Source: Edaphobacter modestus (GTDB taxonomy: Bacteria; Acidobacteriota; Terriglobia; Terriglobales; Acidobacteriaceae). From it: a stretch of DNA of 64,000 nt. The translations under genes and the position numbers were made by a program. Below the pieces are notes generated by a model. It ran no database searches, was not told the origin of the DNA, and saw nothing but the letters and a program-made list of their open reading frames with translations. This document shows positions 52,847-61,194 of this stretch, one piece after another. Numbering within the stretch: position 1 is the first letter of the stretch; every line of letters begins with the position of its first letter. The DNA lies in assembly GCF_004217555.1 (NCBI RefSeq), contig NZ_SHKW01000001.1:4588001-4652000 (forward strand). Reading direction: 5' to 3'.

Positions 52847-53063
52847 TCTCGGACGCATCCTCATTGGCCTGGGCCTGCTGCTCATCGTGGTAGGCGCCAT
52901 CGTTATTGTGTTCGCGCGAATGAACATACCTTTGGGCCGGCTGCCGGGCGATTTTTCCTGGAAGGGCCGTGGCTGGGGCGTGTCTTTCCCGCTGGCAAGT
53001 TCCATCCTGATCAGTGTGATTTTGAGTCTTCTTTTCTGGCTAATCAGCCACTTCCGCAAATAG
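52839..53063 (+). CDS. DUF2905 small membrane protein
   Basis: 74 residues with two transmembrane helices (about 6-27 and 49-70) joined by a conserved loop, NIPLGRLPGDFSWKGRGW, the DUF2905 hallmark. The function is unknown. It overlaps the end of the pseudo-receiver gene by 8 bp, so the two are probably co-translated. Confidence 0.85.
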   Translation: MSDLGRILIGLGLLLIVVGAIVIVFARMNIPLGRLPGDFSWKGRGWGVSFPLASSILISVILSLLFWLISHFRK

Positions 53064-53166
53064 TAGATTCTTACCCCGGCCAAGTGGTTTTTTCTCCTCC
53101 AGGGCCATTTTCTCCGGATTCACAGCGCTGACCTCAACCCATTCCGGCTGCTAGACTCAGCCTTGT

Positions 53167-54723
53167 ATGTCAAGTCAGGAGCAAAATCCGCCCACCCTCG
53201 CCAGCCTTCGCGCCGGGCGGCAAAAGCTGCGCGCTCCTCATACCCAACCCACTCCTGACTCGGCTCCGGGAACTCAGAGTAGCCTCCTTTTCGGCTCAGG
53301 CGAATCTCCCGCCCGCGAGGTTCCAAGCACCCAACCGGCTACCCCCGCAATCTCTCCCCGCCCCACACTCCCCGAGCGCCGCATCTGGACGGTGGCCAAA
53401 CTCGTCGGCACCATCCGTCAGCAGATCGAGACCACCCATACCGACATCTGGGTTGAAGGTGAAATCTCCAACTGCCGCCCTGCTCCCTCGGGCCATATCT
53501 ACTTCACCCTCAAAGATGCCGATGCCCAGCTTCCCGTCGTCCTCTTCCGCCGCCAGGCGCAGCTCCTTCGCTTCCGTCCCGCGGACGGCCTCGCCGTACT
53601 CGTCCGCGGACGCATCTCTGTCTACGAGTCCCGGGGCCAGCTTCAGCTCATCGCCGAGACGATGGAGCCACGCGGCGCGGGCTCTCTTCAGCTCGCCTTC
53701 GAGCAGCTCAAGGCACGTCTCCTCGCCGAAGGCCTCTTCGACGCCTCGCGCAAGCGCCCTCTTCCCGCCTTTCCCCACTGCGTAGGCATCGTCACCTCTC
53801 CGGCAGGAGCAGTCATCCGCGACATCGTCACTGTAGTTCGCCGCCGCCATGCCCGGCTCAACCTCCTCGTCTACCCGGCGGTCATGCAGGGTGCCTCCAG
53901 CCCCGGTTCGGTCGCCGCCGGAATCCGCTGGTTCAACCAAAACGCTTCGCTCGTCGACCTCATCGTCATCGCTCGCGGCGGAGGGTCCATCGAAGACCTC
54001 GCCTGCTTCAACAATGAGGCGCTCGCCCGCATCATCGCCGCATCCGAACTCCCCGTCGTCTCGGCCATCGGCCACGAAACCGACTTCACCATCGCCGACT
54101 TTGTCGCCGATCTCCGCGCTCCAACACCGTCTGCCGCCGCCGAGCTCATAACCTCCGCTCAGCACCGCATCGAAGAGCGCGTCGACTCCCTCTCCCTTCG
54201 CGTGCGCCGAGCCATTCGCCTCCAGCTTCTCGAGGCACGCCAGCGCTACGCTCGCCTTTCGGCTCACACGGTTCTCCGCCGCCTCTCCGACTCGATCAAC
54301 CGGCGCGGACAGCGTATCGACGAGCTCTCTCTTCGCCTCGAACGTGCCTCCTCGCGGCATCTGCGCCTCCGTGCCGACCGGCTCCGCTTTCTCAACGACC
54401 GGCTGCGCCGTCAGGATGTCGGCCTTCGCCTCGCAGCCTCGCACCGTCGGGTCGATCGCGCCACCAGCCGCTTGGATCGAGCGGCATCCGACGCCATCTC
54501 TCGCCGTCGCGCTCGACTCCATGCCGCCACCGCTCGCCTCCAGGCACTCTCGCCTCTTCGCGTTCTGGCTCGCGGCTACGCCCTCGTTTACGCTGAGAAT
54601 GGCACGCTGCTACGGTCCACAGCCGAAACCGCACCGGGTCAGACCATCCGTGCGCGTCTTGCCTCAGGAACTCTTTCAGCCCGGGTCACGGCATCCAATT
54701 CAACGGAGAACAGCAGCTCATGA
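53167..54723 (+). CDS. xseA: Exodeoxyribonuclease VII large subunit
   Basis: 518 residues. The OB-fold N-terminal domain (WTVAKLVGTIRQQIETTHTD, WVEGEISNCRPAPSGHIYF) is preceded by a ~70-residue low-complexity P/S/T-rich extension. The catalytic domain shows PAFPHCVGIVTSPAGAVIRDI, IARGGGSIEDLACFN and AIGHETDFTIADFVADLRAPTPSAAAE, all signature blocks. A long arginine-rich coiled-coil C-terminus follows. It forms a nuclease with XseB, whose gene is not in the window. It overlaps glmM by 4 bp. Confidence 0.95.
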   Translation: MSSQEQNPPTLASLRAGRQKLRAPHTQPTPDSAPGTQSSLLFGSGESPAREVPSTQPATPAISPRPTLPERRIWTVAKLVGTIRQQIETTHTDIWVEGEISNCRPAPSGHIYFTLKDADAQLPVVLFRRQAQLLRFRPADGLAVLVRGRISVYESRGQLQLIAETMEPRGAGSLQLAFEQLKARLLAEGLFDASRKRPLPAFPHCVGIVTSPAGAVIRDIVTVVRRRHARLNLLVYPAVMQGASSPGSVAAGIRWFNQNASLVDLIVIARGGGSIEDLACFNNEALARIIAASELPVVSAIGHETDFTIADFVADLRAPTPSAAAELITSAQHRIEERVDSLSLRVRRAIRLQLLEARQRYARLSAHTVLRRLSDSINRRGQRIDELSLRLERASSRHLRLRADRLRFLNDRLRRQDVGLRLAASHRRVDRATSRLDRAASDAISRRRARLHAATARLQALSPLRVLARGYALVYAENGTLLRSTAETAPGQTIRARLASGTLSARVTASNSTENSSS

Positions 54724-56072
54724 AGAAGCTTTTTGGAACAGACGGCATCCGATCCGTCGCAGGACAGTATCCCCTCGATCCTCCCACCGTGCATGCCATC
54801 GGCCTTGCCCTGGCGCATACGCTGTCAGCGATATCCCCGCCGCCCCGCGTCCTGCTCGGCATGGATACCCGTGAGTCCGGGCCCGCCATCGCGTCGCAAC
54901 TTACTGCCGGCCTCGTCTCCGGTGGAGCCACCGTCGAAAGCGCAGGCGTCATCACCACTCCCGCCATCGCACACCTCACTCACACCCATGGCTTCGCCGC
55001 CGGAATCGTGATCTCCGCTTCCCACAACCCCTGGGAGGACAATGGCATCAAGGTCTTTGGCCCCGACGGCTACAAGCTTCCGGATGCCACCGAGCTCGCC
55101 ATCGAAGAAGAGATCTTCAACCGCCTCGCCGCTCCCGCATCTGTCGCGACGCCCCAGGCGGCGACCCCCGCAGTCAACGAGGCTGACCGCGTCGACTACA
55201 TCCGCTTTCTGCTCGCCGCCGTGCAAGGCCTCTCGCTCGACAACCGCCGCATCGTCATCGACTGCGCCAATGGAGCCGCCTCTGCGGTTGCACCCGAGCT
55301 CTTCGCCCAGCTTGGCGGCGGTGAAGTCATCATCACTCACGCCTCTCCCGATGGCCGCAATATCAACGAAGACTGCGGTGCCCTCCACCCGGAGATCGTC
55401 GCCGCTCACGTTCGCCACCAGAAAGCCTCCCTCGGCATCACCTTCGACGGCGACGCCGATCGCGCCCTCTTCGCCGACGAGCACGGCAACGTCGTCAATG
55501 GCGACGCCGTCCTCCTGCTCGCCGCCCGCGACCTCCAGGCCCGCGGCCTCCTCACCAACTCCACCGTCGTCGCCACGACCATGTCGAACATGGGACTCGA
55601 AGCCGCCCTCAAGCGCAGCGGCATTCAGATGCTGCGCGCCGCAGTCGGCGACAAGTACGTGCTCGAACAGATGCTCTCCACCAACGCCGCGCTCGGCGGG
55701 GAGCAGTCCGGTCACATCATCTTCTCCGGCCGTTCCACCACCGGCGATGGTCTCCTCACCGCGCTCCTTCTGCTCGACATCGTCCACCGCAGCGGCAAAT
55801 CCCTCTCCGAGCTCGTCGCGGACCTCAAGGTCTTTCCCCAGGTCATCGTCAACGTCAAGGTGCGTGAGAAAAAGCCTCTGGATGCCATCCCCACCGTCGC
55901 CGCAGCCATTGCAGCCGCAGAGGCCGAGCTCGCCGACTCCGGTCGCGTCGTCATCCGCTACTCCGGAACCGAAGCTCTCGCCCGGGTCATGATCGAGGCC
56001 GAATCCGAACCCGTCATGCGCCACCACGCCGACACCATCGCCAATGCCATCCGCGCCGAGCTGGGAGCATAG
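54720..56072 (+). CDS. glmM: Phosphoglucosamine mutase
   Basis: Converts glucosamine-6-phosphate to glucosamine-1-phosphate for peptidoglycan and lipopolysaccharide synthesis. 450 residues, standard length. The catalytic phosphoserine Ser101 is in ISASHNPWEDNG. The Mg2+-binding loop is TFDGDADRALF, the sugar-binding GGEQSGHIIF is present, and the phosphate-binding RYSGTEALARVM is at the end. The start overlaps the xseA stop (ATGA), so the two are coupled. Confidence 0.96.
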   Translation: MKKLFGTDGIRSVAGQYPLDPPTVHAIGLALAHTLSAISPPPRVLLGMDTRESGPAIASQLTAGLVSGGATVESAGVITTPAIAHLTHTHGFAAGIVISASHNPWEDNGIKVFGPDGYKLPDATELAIEEEIFNRLAAPASVATPQAATPAVNEADRVDYIRFLLAAVQGLSLDNRRIVIDCANGAASAVAPELFAQLGGGEVIITHASPDGRNINEDCGALHPEIVAAHVRHQKASLGITFDGDADRALFADEHGNVVNGDAVLLLAARDLQARGLLTNSTVVATTMSNMGLEAALKRSGIQMLRAAVGDKYVLEQMLSTNAALGGEQSGHIIFSGRSTTGDGLLTALLLLDIVHRSGKSLSELVADLKVFPQVIVNVKVREKKPLDAIPTVAAAIAAAEAELADSGRVVIRYSGTEALARVMIEAESEPVMRHHADTIANAIRAELGA

Positions 56073-56084
56073 CTCCCACCCCTG

Positions 56085-56209
56085 CGTCACCCATGGAAGC
56101 AAAGGGGCCCGTCATTGGAGCAGGGTCCGTCACCCAGGGAAGCAGGGCCGTCACCAAATGGAAGCAAAGTCCGTCATTCTGAGCCGCAGGCGAAGAATCC
56201 CAGTATTTC
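56085..56209 (+). repeat. Degenerate tandem CCGTCA array ending in a CATTCTGAGC element
   Basis: CGTCA recurs at 56085, 56110, 56128, 56149 and 56172 (steps of 25, 18, 21 and 23), with GGAAGCA(A)-type spacers. The last unit runs into GTCATTCTGAGCCGCAGGCG and AAGAATCCCAGTATTT, the interspersed element also found near 62319. Confidence 0.65.
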
Positions 56210-56452
56210 TCTCTGTGCCGCAAGCTCTCCTGCGAAAAGGGATAGCATTCGTCGCTGCCGTCGGATCGCTTTCTCTTGTCAAACACTTTTCCAGGGAGTT
56301 TTCTGCGGAGGGATTAGTGATTCTAAAGAGATTCACCGCCTCGTCCTCTCCAACCCCACAAAGAAAAGGAAGCCACGCCCATCTCTATGGGAGCCTGCGC
56401 CTCCGTCCCGACCTTGCCCCCCGCCGAGCCGTGAACTAATCTAGAACCAATC
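56210..56452. other. Intergenic region downstream of the repeat array
   Basis: No gene with a convincing start was found between the array and the next coding region. The last ~30 bases before 56453 (CGTGAACTAATCTAGAACCAATC) may belong to the promoter or leader of the following gene. Confidence 0.4.
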
Positions 56453-56884
56453 ATGTATGAAGACTTCAAAGTGACCGATCGCTGGACGGGCGAACAACTC
56501 CATTGCCAGTGGAAGGGAACCATCGTCGCCATCGCCACGCGCCACGCCGACGCCACGGATATTCGCTTCGCGGTCAACCAGCGCCCCGTCTGGATCGCCC
56601 TTCCCAATCTCGCCTGGGTGGAGCACAAGGAGCGCACCGGTTACGTCATCACCGACTATCTCGCCGCACAGATCGCCGGTCGCTACCTCAAGCAGGCCAT
56701 CGAGTCCGGCTATGACAATGGCCGGGAGATGTACACCATGACCGTCGACGAGGTTCTCGAGCACGCCGATAAGGTCGTCCACGAGGTCGGACACACCACC
56801 AATCTTCCCAGCCTTCCCGTCATCAACGAAGACATTCGGGCTGAAGATGAGATGGGAATCCATCTTCCCGGAGAGCCAGCGTAG
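56453..56884 (+). CDS. Conserved-looking hypothetical protein
   Basis: 143 residues, soluble, no signal peptide. It begins MYEDFKVTDRWTGEQLHC and has a regular alpha/beta pattern (TIVAIATRHADATDIRFAVN; RPVWIALPNLAWVE) with a C-terminal acidic tail. No family is recognised. It runs into the lactonase gene with only 5 bp between them, so the two are likely co-transcribed. Confidence 0.6.
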   Translation: MYEDFKVTDRWTGEQLHCQWKGTIVAIATRHADATDIRFAVNQRPVWIALPNLAWVEHKERTGYVITDYLAAQIAGRYLKQAIESGYDNGREMYTMTVDEVLEHADKVVHEVGHTTNLPSLPVINEDIRAEDEMGIHLPGEPA

Positions 56885-56889
56885 TTGCC

Positions 56890-58092
56890 ATGATTACGCG
56901 ACGCCGGTTCTTTCTGCTCTTTCCGGCCTATGCGGCCTCGGCTCAGCAGTTCCAGTCGCCTTTTCGCAGAAAGAAACCCCTTCCTCCTGGCCCCACTCGC
57001 GTCTATATCGGTGCCGACACGGCGAGGGGCGTAAGCAAGGGCATCTATCACGCCACCTTCAATAGTGCGAATGGCCAGCTCAGCGTTCCCATTCTCGCGG
57101 CCGAGACGCTTCGGCCCTCGTATCTCGCCCTTTCGCCCTTGCGAGACGGCCGCCGTTCCCTCTATGCCGTCAACGCCATCCCTGATCCATCGGCCACTGT
57201 CACTACCTTCGATCTCGACCCGAAGACCGGCACCCTGACGCAAAAGGGCAAGGTCACCTCCGCGGGCGCCGGTCCGGCCTACATCTCGGTCGACTCCACC
57301 GGCCACTCTGCCTTCGTCGCCAACTACGTCGGCGGAACCGTCGCCTCCTATCTCATCCAGCCGGATGGAACCCTCTCGCAGCCGGTCGATACCTTCAATT
57401 ACAAAGACCCGAAGTTCGGTCATGATGGTCCCGTTCCCTTGCGCCAGGAGGGTCCGCACCCGCATTCCGTCTTCGTCTCTCCCGACGACCGTTTCCTCAT
57501 CGTCAACGATCTCGGCAACGATGCTCTCACCGTCTTCCAGATCGATGCAGGAACCGCCCGGCTTACGCCTGCCACTCCACTCCTGACCGGCCTTCGTCCC
57601 GGGTCCGGCCCGCGTCACATCGCCTTCCATCCCAATGGCCGCTGGATCTACCTGATCAACGAACTCGACTCCACTCTCGACCATCTCCTCTGGACCACAA
57701 CGCACTCCGTCGCCCATCCGCAGGGCCTTCTGATCAACACCAACACCACCGTCAAGACCATCGCCCCCGGATTTCCCGCCGACAAGAACACCGCTGCCGA
57801 AGTCATGATCTCCCCCGACGGCAACTTCCTCTACGCCAGCAACCGCGGCGAAGATACCCTCGTCGTCTTCTCCATCGCCGACAAGGGCGAGCTCAAGGAG
57901 ATCCAGCGTCTTCCCAGTGGAGGCAGAACTCCGCGTCACTTCACCTTCGATCTCACCTTCAACTGGATTCTCTGCGGCAACCAGGACTCCGCCTGCATCA
58001 CCGTCTTTCGCCGCGATCAGGGAACCGGAAGGCTCTCTGGACCCATCGAGACTGTCCCGGTCGACTCTCCCCTGTTCACCCTCTTCGCTTGA
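56890..58092 (+). CDS. Lactonase-family beta-propeller protein (6-phosphogluconolactonase-like)
   Basis: 400 residues of the YbhE/Pgl seven-bladed propeller family. Repeated blade cores are visible (RVYIGADTARGVSKGIYHATFN, SKNPGP-type PAYISVDSTGHSAFVANYVGGTV, GPRHIAFHPNGRWIYLINEL, AEVMISPDGNFLYASNRGEDTLVVF). The N-terminus MITRRRFFLLFPAYAASAQ looks like an export signal with an RRR stretch. In the cytosol, Pgl hydrolyses 6-phosphogluconolactone; an exported copy would act on other sugar lactones. Confidence 0.85.
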   Translation: MITRRRFFLLFPAYAASAQQFQSPFRRKKPLPPGPTRVYIGADTARGVSKGIYHATFNSANGQLSVPILAAETLRPSYLALSPLRDGRRSLYAVNAIPDPSATVTTFDLDPKTGTLTQKGKVTSAGAGPAYISVDSTGHSAFVANYVGGTVASYLIQPDGTLSQPVDTFNYKDPKFGHDGPVPLRQEGPHPHSVFVSPDDRFLIVNDLGNDALTVFQIDAGTARLTPATPLLTGLRPGSGPRHIAFHPNGRWIYLINELDSTLDHLLWTTTHSVAHPQGLLINTNTTVKTIAPGFPADKNTAAEVMISPDGNFLYASNRGEDTLVVFSIADKGELKEIQRLPSGGRTPRHFTFDLTFNWILCGNQDSACITVFRRDQGTGRLSGPIETVPVDSPLFTLFA

Positions 58093-58107
58093 AGCCGAGG
58101 TCCAGCC

Positions 58108-58380
58108 ATGTTCGCCCGCAGGCTCAGGATCGAACGCATCGACTCCACCGGCGCAGCGAATCCATGCCCCATCCGCTGGATCGACAGCTTCGCCATGCGG
58201 AACTTCACCAACGACGCCATCTTCGACGACACGCTTCCTGTCGCGGATGGCCTGCTCGAAGCCGGGTATCGCGTCCCGATCGATCGCCTGGAAAGCAGTA
58301 TGGAAGACTGGTTCCACCGCAAAAACTACATCGGGCCCGAAGAGCGTCTCCGCGTCTCCGAGCCCGATAAAATACCGTAG
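58108..58380 (+). CDS. Hypothetical small protein
   Basis: 90 residues, charged and soluble (MFARRLRIERIDSTGAANPC at the start; EDWFHRKNYIGPEERLR near the end). It follows the lactonase gene by 15 bp on the same strand, which supports co-transcription. No family is recognised and no motif is evident. Confidence 0.5.
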   Translation: MFARRLRIERIDSTGAANPCPIRWIDSFAMRNFTNDAIFDDTLPVADGLLEAGYRVPIDRLESSMEDWFHRKNYIGPEERLRVSEPDKIP

Positions 58381-58391
58381 TTACTTGGTGC

Positions 58392-59432
58392 TTACAGCGT
58401 CTTCAGGTCCAGAACGAACCGGTACTTCACGTCGCTCTTCAACACACGCTCCCAGGCTTCGTTCACCTTTCCGAAGCTCGTCATCTCGATATCCGAGACG
58501 ATGTTGTGCTTGCCGCAGAAGTCCAGCATCTCCTGGGTCTCGCGGATCCCGCCGATCATCGAGCCCGAGAAGTTCTTCCTTCCGAGAACCGCAAAAGCGG
58601 TGACCGCTAACGGATTTTCCGGCGCACCCACCAGGCACAGCGTGCCATCCCGCTTCAGCAGCGAAAGGTACGTGTTCACATCGTGATCTGCCGAGACGCA
58701 GTCCAGGATGAAGTCGAAGCTGCCCGCATGCTTGGCCGCCCATCCCTCTTCCTTCGTGAGGATCACCTCATCGGCGCCCAGCTTCTTTGCGTCTTCGATC
58801 TTCGAGGCCGAAGTGGTGAACAGCACCGTCTTCGCTCCGAAGGCGTGCGAGAACTTCAGGCCCATGTGACCCAGTCCTCCCAGGCCCACGATACCGACCT
58901 TCTTGCCCGGTCCCACATTCCAGTGCTTCAACGGGGAGTAGGTCGTGATGCCGGCGCACAGCAGAGGAGCCGAAGCCGCAGCGTCGAGGTTCTTCGGGAT
59001 CGACAGCACAAATCCCTCGTCGACGACGACGTGGTTGCCATAGCCGCCAAACGTGAGCTTGCCGTCCTTGCCGCGCGAGTTGTACGTGAACACCGTCTCG
59101 CCGCGTTCGCAGTACTGCTGCTCGCTGTCCTTGCACGACGTGCATTGGCCGCAGGAGTCCACCATGCAGCCCACGCCGACCAGATCGCCGGCCTTGAACT
59201 TCGTGACCTTCGAGCCCACACTGGCCACGGTTCCGATCACTTCGTGTCCGGGAACCATCGGGTACAGGGAGTTGCCCCACTCATTTCGTGCCTGGTGAAT
59301 GTCAGAGTGACAGATACCGCAGAACTGCACGTCGATCAGGACGTCGTTCTCACCTGGCTGCCGATGTTCATAGCCAAAGGGAGCAAGCGACGTCGTCGCC
59401 GACTGTACAGCATAACCATTTGTTGCAATCAT
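58392..59432 (-). CDS. Zinc-dependent NADP(H) alcohol dehydrogenase (YahK/cinnamyl type)
   Basis: 346 residues from the ATG at 59432, which has GGAGAAAAG upstream; an in-frame ATG at 59519 is rejected. The catalytic zinc ligands are Cys38 (FCGICHSD) and the GHE motif (62-64). The structural zinc site comprises Cys94, Cys97, Cys100 and Cys108. The cofactor loop is GIVGLGGLGHMGLK, followed by TTSASK, typical of the NADP-preferring CAD group. It reduces a broad range of aldehydes. Confidence 0.93.
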   Translation of the reverse strand: MIATNGYAVQSATTSLAPFGYEHRQPGENDVLIDVQFCGICHSDIHQARNEWGNSLYPMVPGHEVIGTVASVGSKVTKFKAGDLVGVGCMVDSCGQCTSCKDSEQQYCERGETVFTYNSRGKDGKLTFGGYGNHVVVDEGFVLSIPKNLDAAASAPLLCAGITTYSPLKHWNVGPGKKVGIVGLGGLGHMGLKFSHAFGAKTVLFTTSASKIEDAKKLGADEVILTKEEGWAAKHAGSFDFILDCVSADHDVNTYLSLLKRDGTLCLVGAPENPLAVTAFAVLGRKNFSGSMIGGIRETQEMLDFCGKHNIVSDIEMTSFGKVNEAWERVLKSDVKYRFVLDLKTL

Positions 59433-59572
59433 TACTTTTCTCCAGTTCGTGGGAAGGATACCCATCTCTATGGATGCGTCAATCACGCCAAAGACGCATC
59501 GGAAACACACTTGCAACAAAACGGAGACCGATCTCCGTTCTGTTATCTCTTCAGTTTTACTCGTTGTCGCTT

Positions 59573-60118
59573 TTATTCGTCGTAGTGCAGCAGGCTGAGC
59601 ACGTCGTACTCCGGAAACTTCGCTCGCCCCTTCAGGAAGTCCAGCTCCACGGCAAATCCCAGCCCTGCAATCACGCCACCCATCTGCCGCACCAGTTGCA
59701 CTGTTGCCTGCATCGTTCCTCCGGTCGCCAGCAGATCGTCGACGATCACCACGCGCTCGCCCGGTTGGATCGCGTCCAGGTGAATCTCCAGTGAATCCGT
59801 GCCGTATTCCAGGTCGTAGCTCACGCGCGCCGTCTTCGCGGGCAGTTTCTTCGGCTTCCGCACGGGAACAAACCCTGCGTTCAACCGGTACGCCAGCGCC
59901 GGGCCAAAGATAAACCCGCGCGCCTCGATCCCCAGCACCAGGTCGATATCCTTGCCGATGTAATACGCCGCAAACGCATCGATCAGCTGCGCGAATCCGG
60001 TCTTGTCCTTCAGCAGGGTTGTAATGTCATAGAACAGAATTCCCGGCTTGGGGAAGTCCGGGACTGTACGTACAAGCGACTTCAACGGCTCGCAATTGAT
60101 CAGATTCGAATTCTGCAT
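59573..60118 (-). CDS. apt: Adenine phosphoribosyltransferase
   Basis: Salvages adenine to AMP using PRPP. 181 residues from the ATG at 60118, preceded by AGGAGAAGA. Core blocks are VPDFPKPGILFYDITTLLKD, LVLGIEARGFIFGPALAYRL, FVPVRKPKKLPA and the PRPP loop VVIVDDLLATGGTM. It is 7 bp downstream of the acylphosphatase gene. Confidence 0.96.
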   Translation of the reverse strand: MQNSNLINCEPLKSLVRTVPDFPKPGILFYDITTLLKDKTGFAQLIDAFAAYYIGKDIDLVLGIEARGFIFGPALAYRLNAGFVPVRKPKKLPAKTARVSYDLEYGTDSLEIHLDAIQPGERVVIVDDLLATGGTMQATVQLVRQMGGVIAGLGFAVELDFLKGRAKFPEYDVLSLLHYDE

Positions 60119-60125
60119 TCTTCTC

Positions 60126-60407
60126 CTACCAGGCTCCTTCAATCTCAAACGGTCCCAGCTTCGCGTCTTCTTCGTCAGCCAGGTCCTGCTCCATCACCGC
60201 GTCTACCCGGCTCCCGCGTGATCCCTTCCGTAGTGCTGCCTTCAACTCCGCCAGAAGCCCCGCTTCCCCGGAAGCCACTACCTCGACATCCCCGGCATCG
60301 GTATTACGAACCCATCCGCGCAGGCCAAGCTCAGCGGCCTCGCGATGGACGAACCACCGATACCCAACGCCTTGCACCCGGCCTTTTACAAGGTAATAGC
60401 GCACCAT
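60126..60407 (-). CDS. acyP: Acylphosphatase
   Basis: 93 residues from the ATG at 60407. Active-site Arg17 lies in GRVQGVGYRWF and Asn35 in GWVRNTDAGDVE, both catalytic in the family. The enzyme hydrolyses acyl phosphates. The C-terminal part (DLADEEDAKLGPFEIE) is more acidic than usual. It is followed by apt at 7 bp, an operon-like arrangement. Confidence 0.93.
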   Translation of the reverse strand: MVRYYLVKGRVQGVGYRWFVHREAAELGLRGWVRNTDAGDVEVVASGEAGLLAELKAALRKGSRGSRVDAVMEQDLADEEDAKLGPFEIEGAW

Positions 60408-60508
60408 GGAGCTTTCAGTTTCGCAGAGCGTTCCAGCACGCGCAAGCAGCACATCTCAAAGCAAAGAGGCAGAGCCATCCGCTCTGCCTCCTGCGCATCT
60501 CCCGACGA

Positions 60509-61069
60509 TTACGCGCGGCTCATGTAGGCGCCTTCCGCCGTATCCACCCGAATCTTCTCGCCCTCGTTGATGAACGGGGGAACCTGCACCACCAGGCCCG
60601 TCTCGAGCTTGGCTGGCTTCGTCACGGAGGAAGCCGTCGCCGACTTGATACCCGGCTCCGTCTCTACCACCGTCATCTCCACCACGCCCGGCAGTTCGAT
60701 ACCCACGGCTTTGCTGTCGTGGAAGCTGACGGCAATCGTCAGGTTAGGCAGCAGGTAGTCCACGGCATCGCCCAGCGTCTCGCGCTTCAGGTGTGTCTGC
60801 TCGAACGTCTCCATGTCCATGAAGTAGTAATCGTCCCCGTCGTTGTACAGGAACTCCATCTTCACTTCGTCGACCACCACGCGATCGATCGGGTCAGGCG
60901 AACGGAATCGCTCCACGAACATTGCGCCGGTGCGAATATTCCGTAGCTTGGCCTGGATAAAGGCGCGGAGATTGCCCGGTGTCCGGTGCTCCACCGAAAA
61001 CACCAGGTGAAGGTCGTCCTTGAACTTGATAATCATGCCCGGGCGCATCTGCGTTGCGGGAATCGACAT
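60509..61069 (-). CDS. efp: Elongation factor P with atypical loop tip
   Basis: Relieves ribosome stalling at polyproline. 186 residues from the ATG at 61069, with the three OB-like domains complete (IPATQMRPGMIIKFKDD; PDPIDRVVVDEVKMEFLYND; LPGVVEMTVVETEPGIK; GLVVQVPPFINEGEKIRVDT). The loop that meets the peptidyl-transferase centre reads HRTPGNLRAF: the residue equivalent to Lys34 of E. coli is Asn33. Modification enzymes such as EpmA or EarP are not in the window. Confidence 0.95.
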   Translation of the reverse strand: MSIPATQMRPGMIIKFKDDLHLVFSVEHRTPGNLRAFIQAKLRNIRTGAMFVERFRSPDPIDRVVVDEVKMEFLYNDGDDYYFMDMETFEQTHLKRETLGDAVDYLLPNLTIAVSFHDSKAVGIELPGVVEMTVVETEPGIKSATASSVTKPAKLETGLVVQVPPFINEGEKIRVDTAEGAYMSRA

Positions 61070-61194
61070 TGAAAAACCCCTGATCTTGGCTGAACTTCTG
61101 CTTGTTTGAGAGTTTGTCCGGCGGAGGCGCCAGCCTGGCGTCCGATCACCCGAACCTCTATTGATTGTATCGCAGCGGCCTTTCGAAACTGGGC

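Noticed and set aside
54825..56102. 425-codon minus-strand frame opposite glmM
   Set aside because: Composition is a G/D/E-rich mirror of glmM with no recognisable motif.
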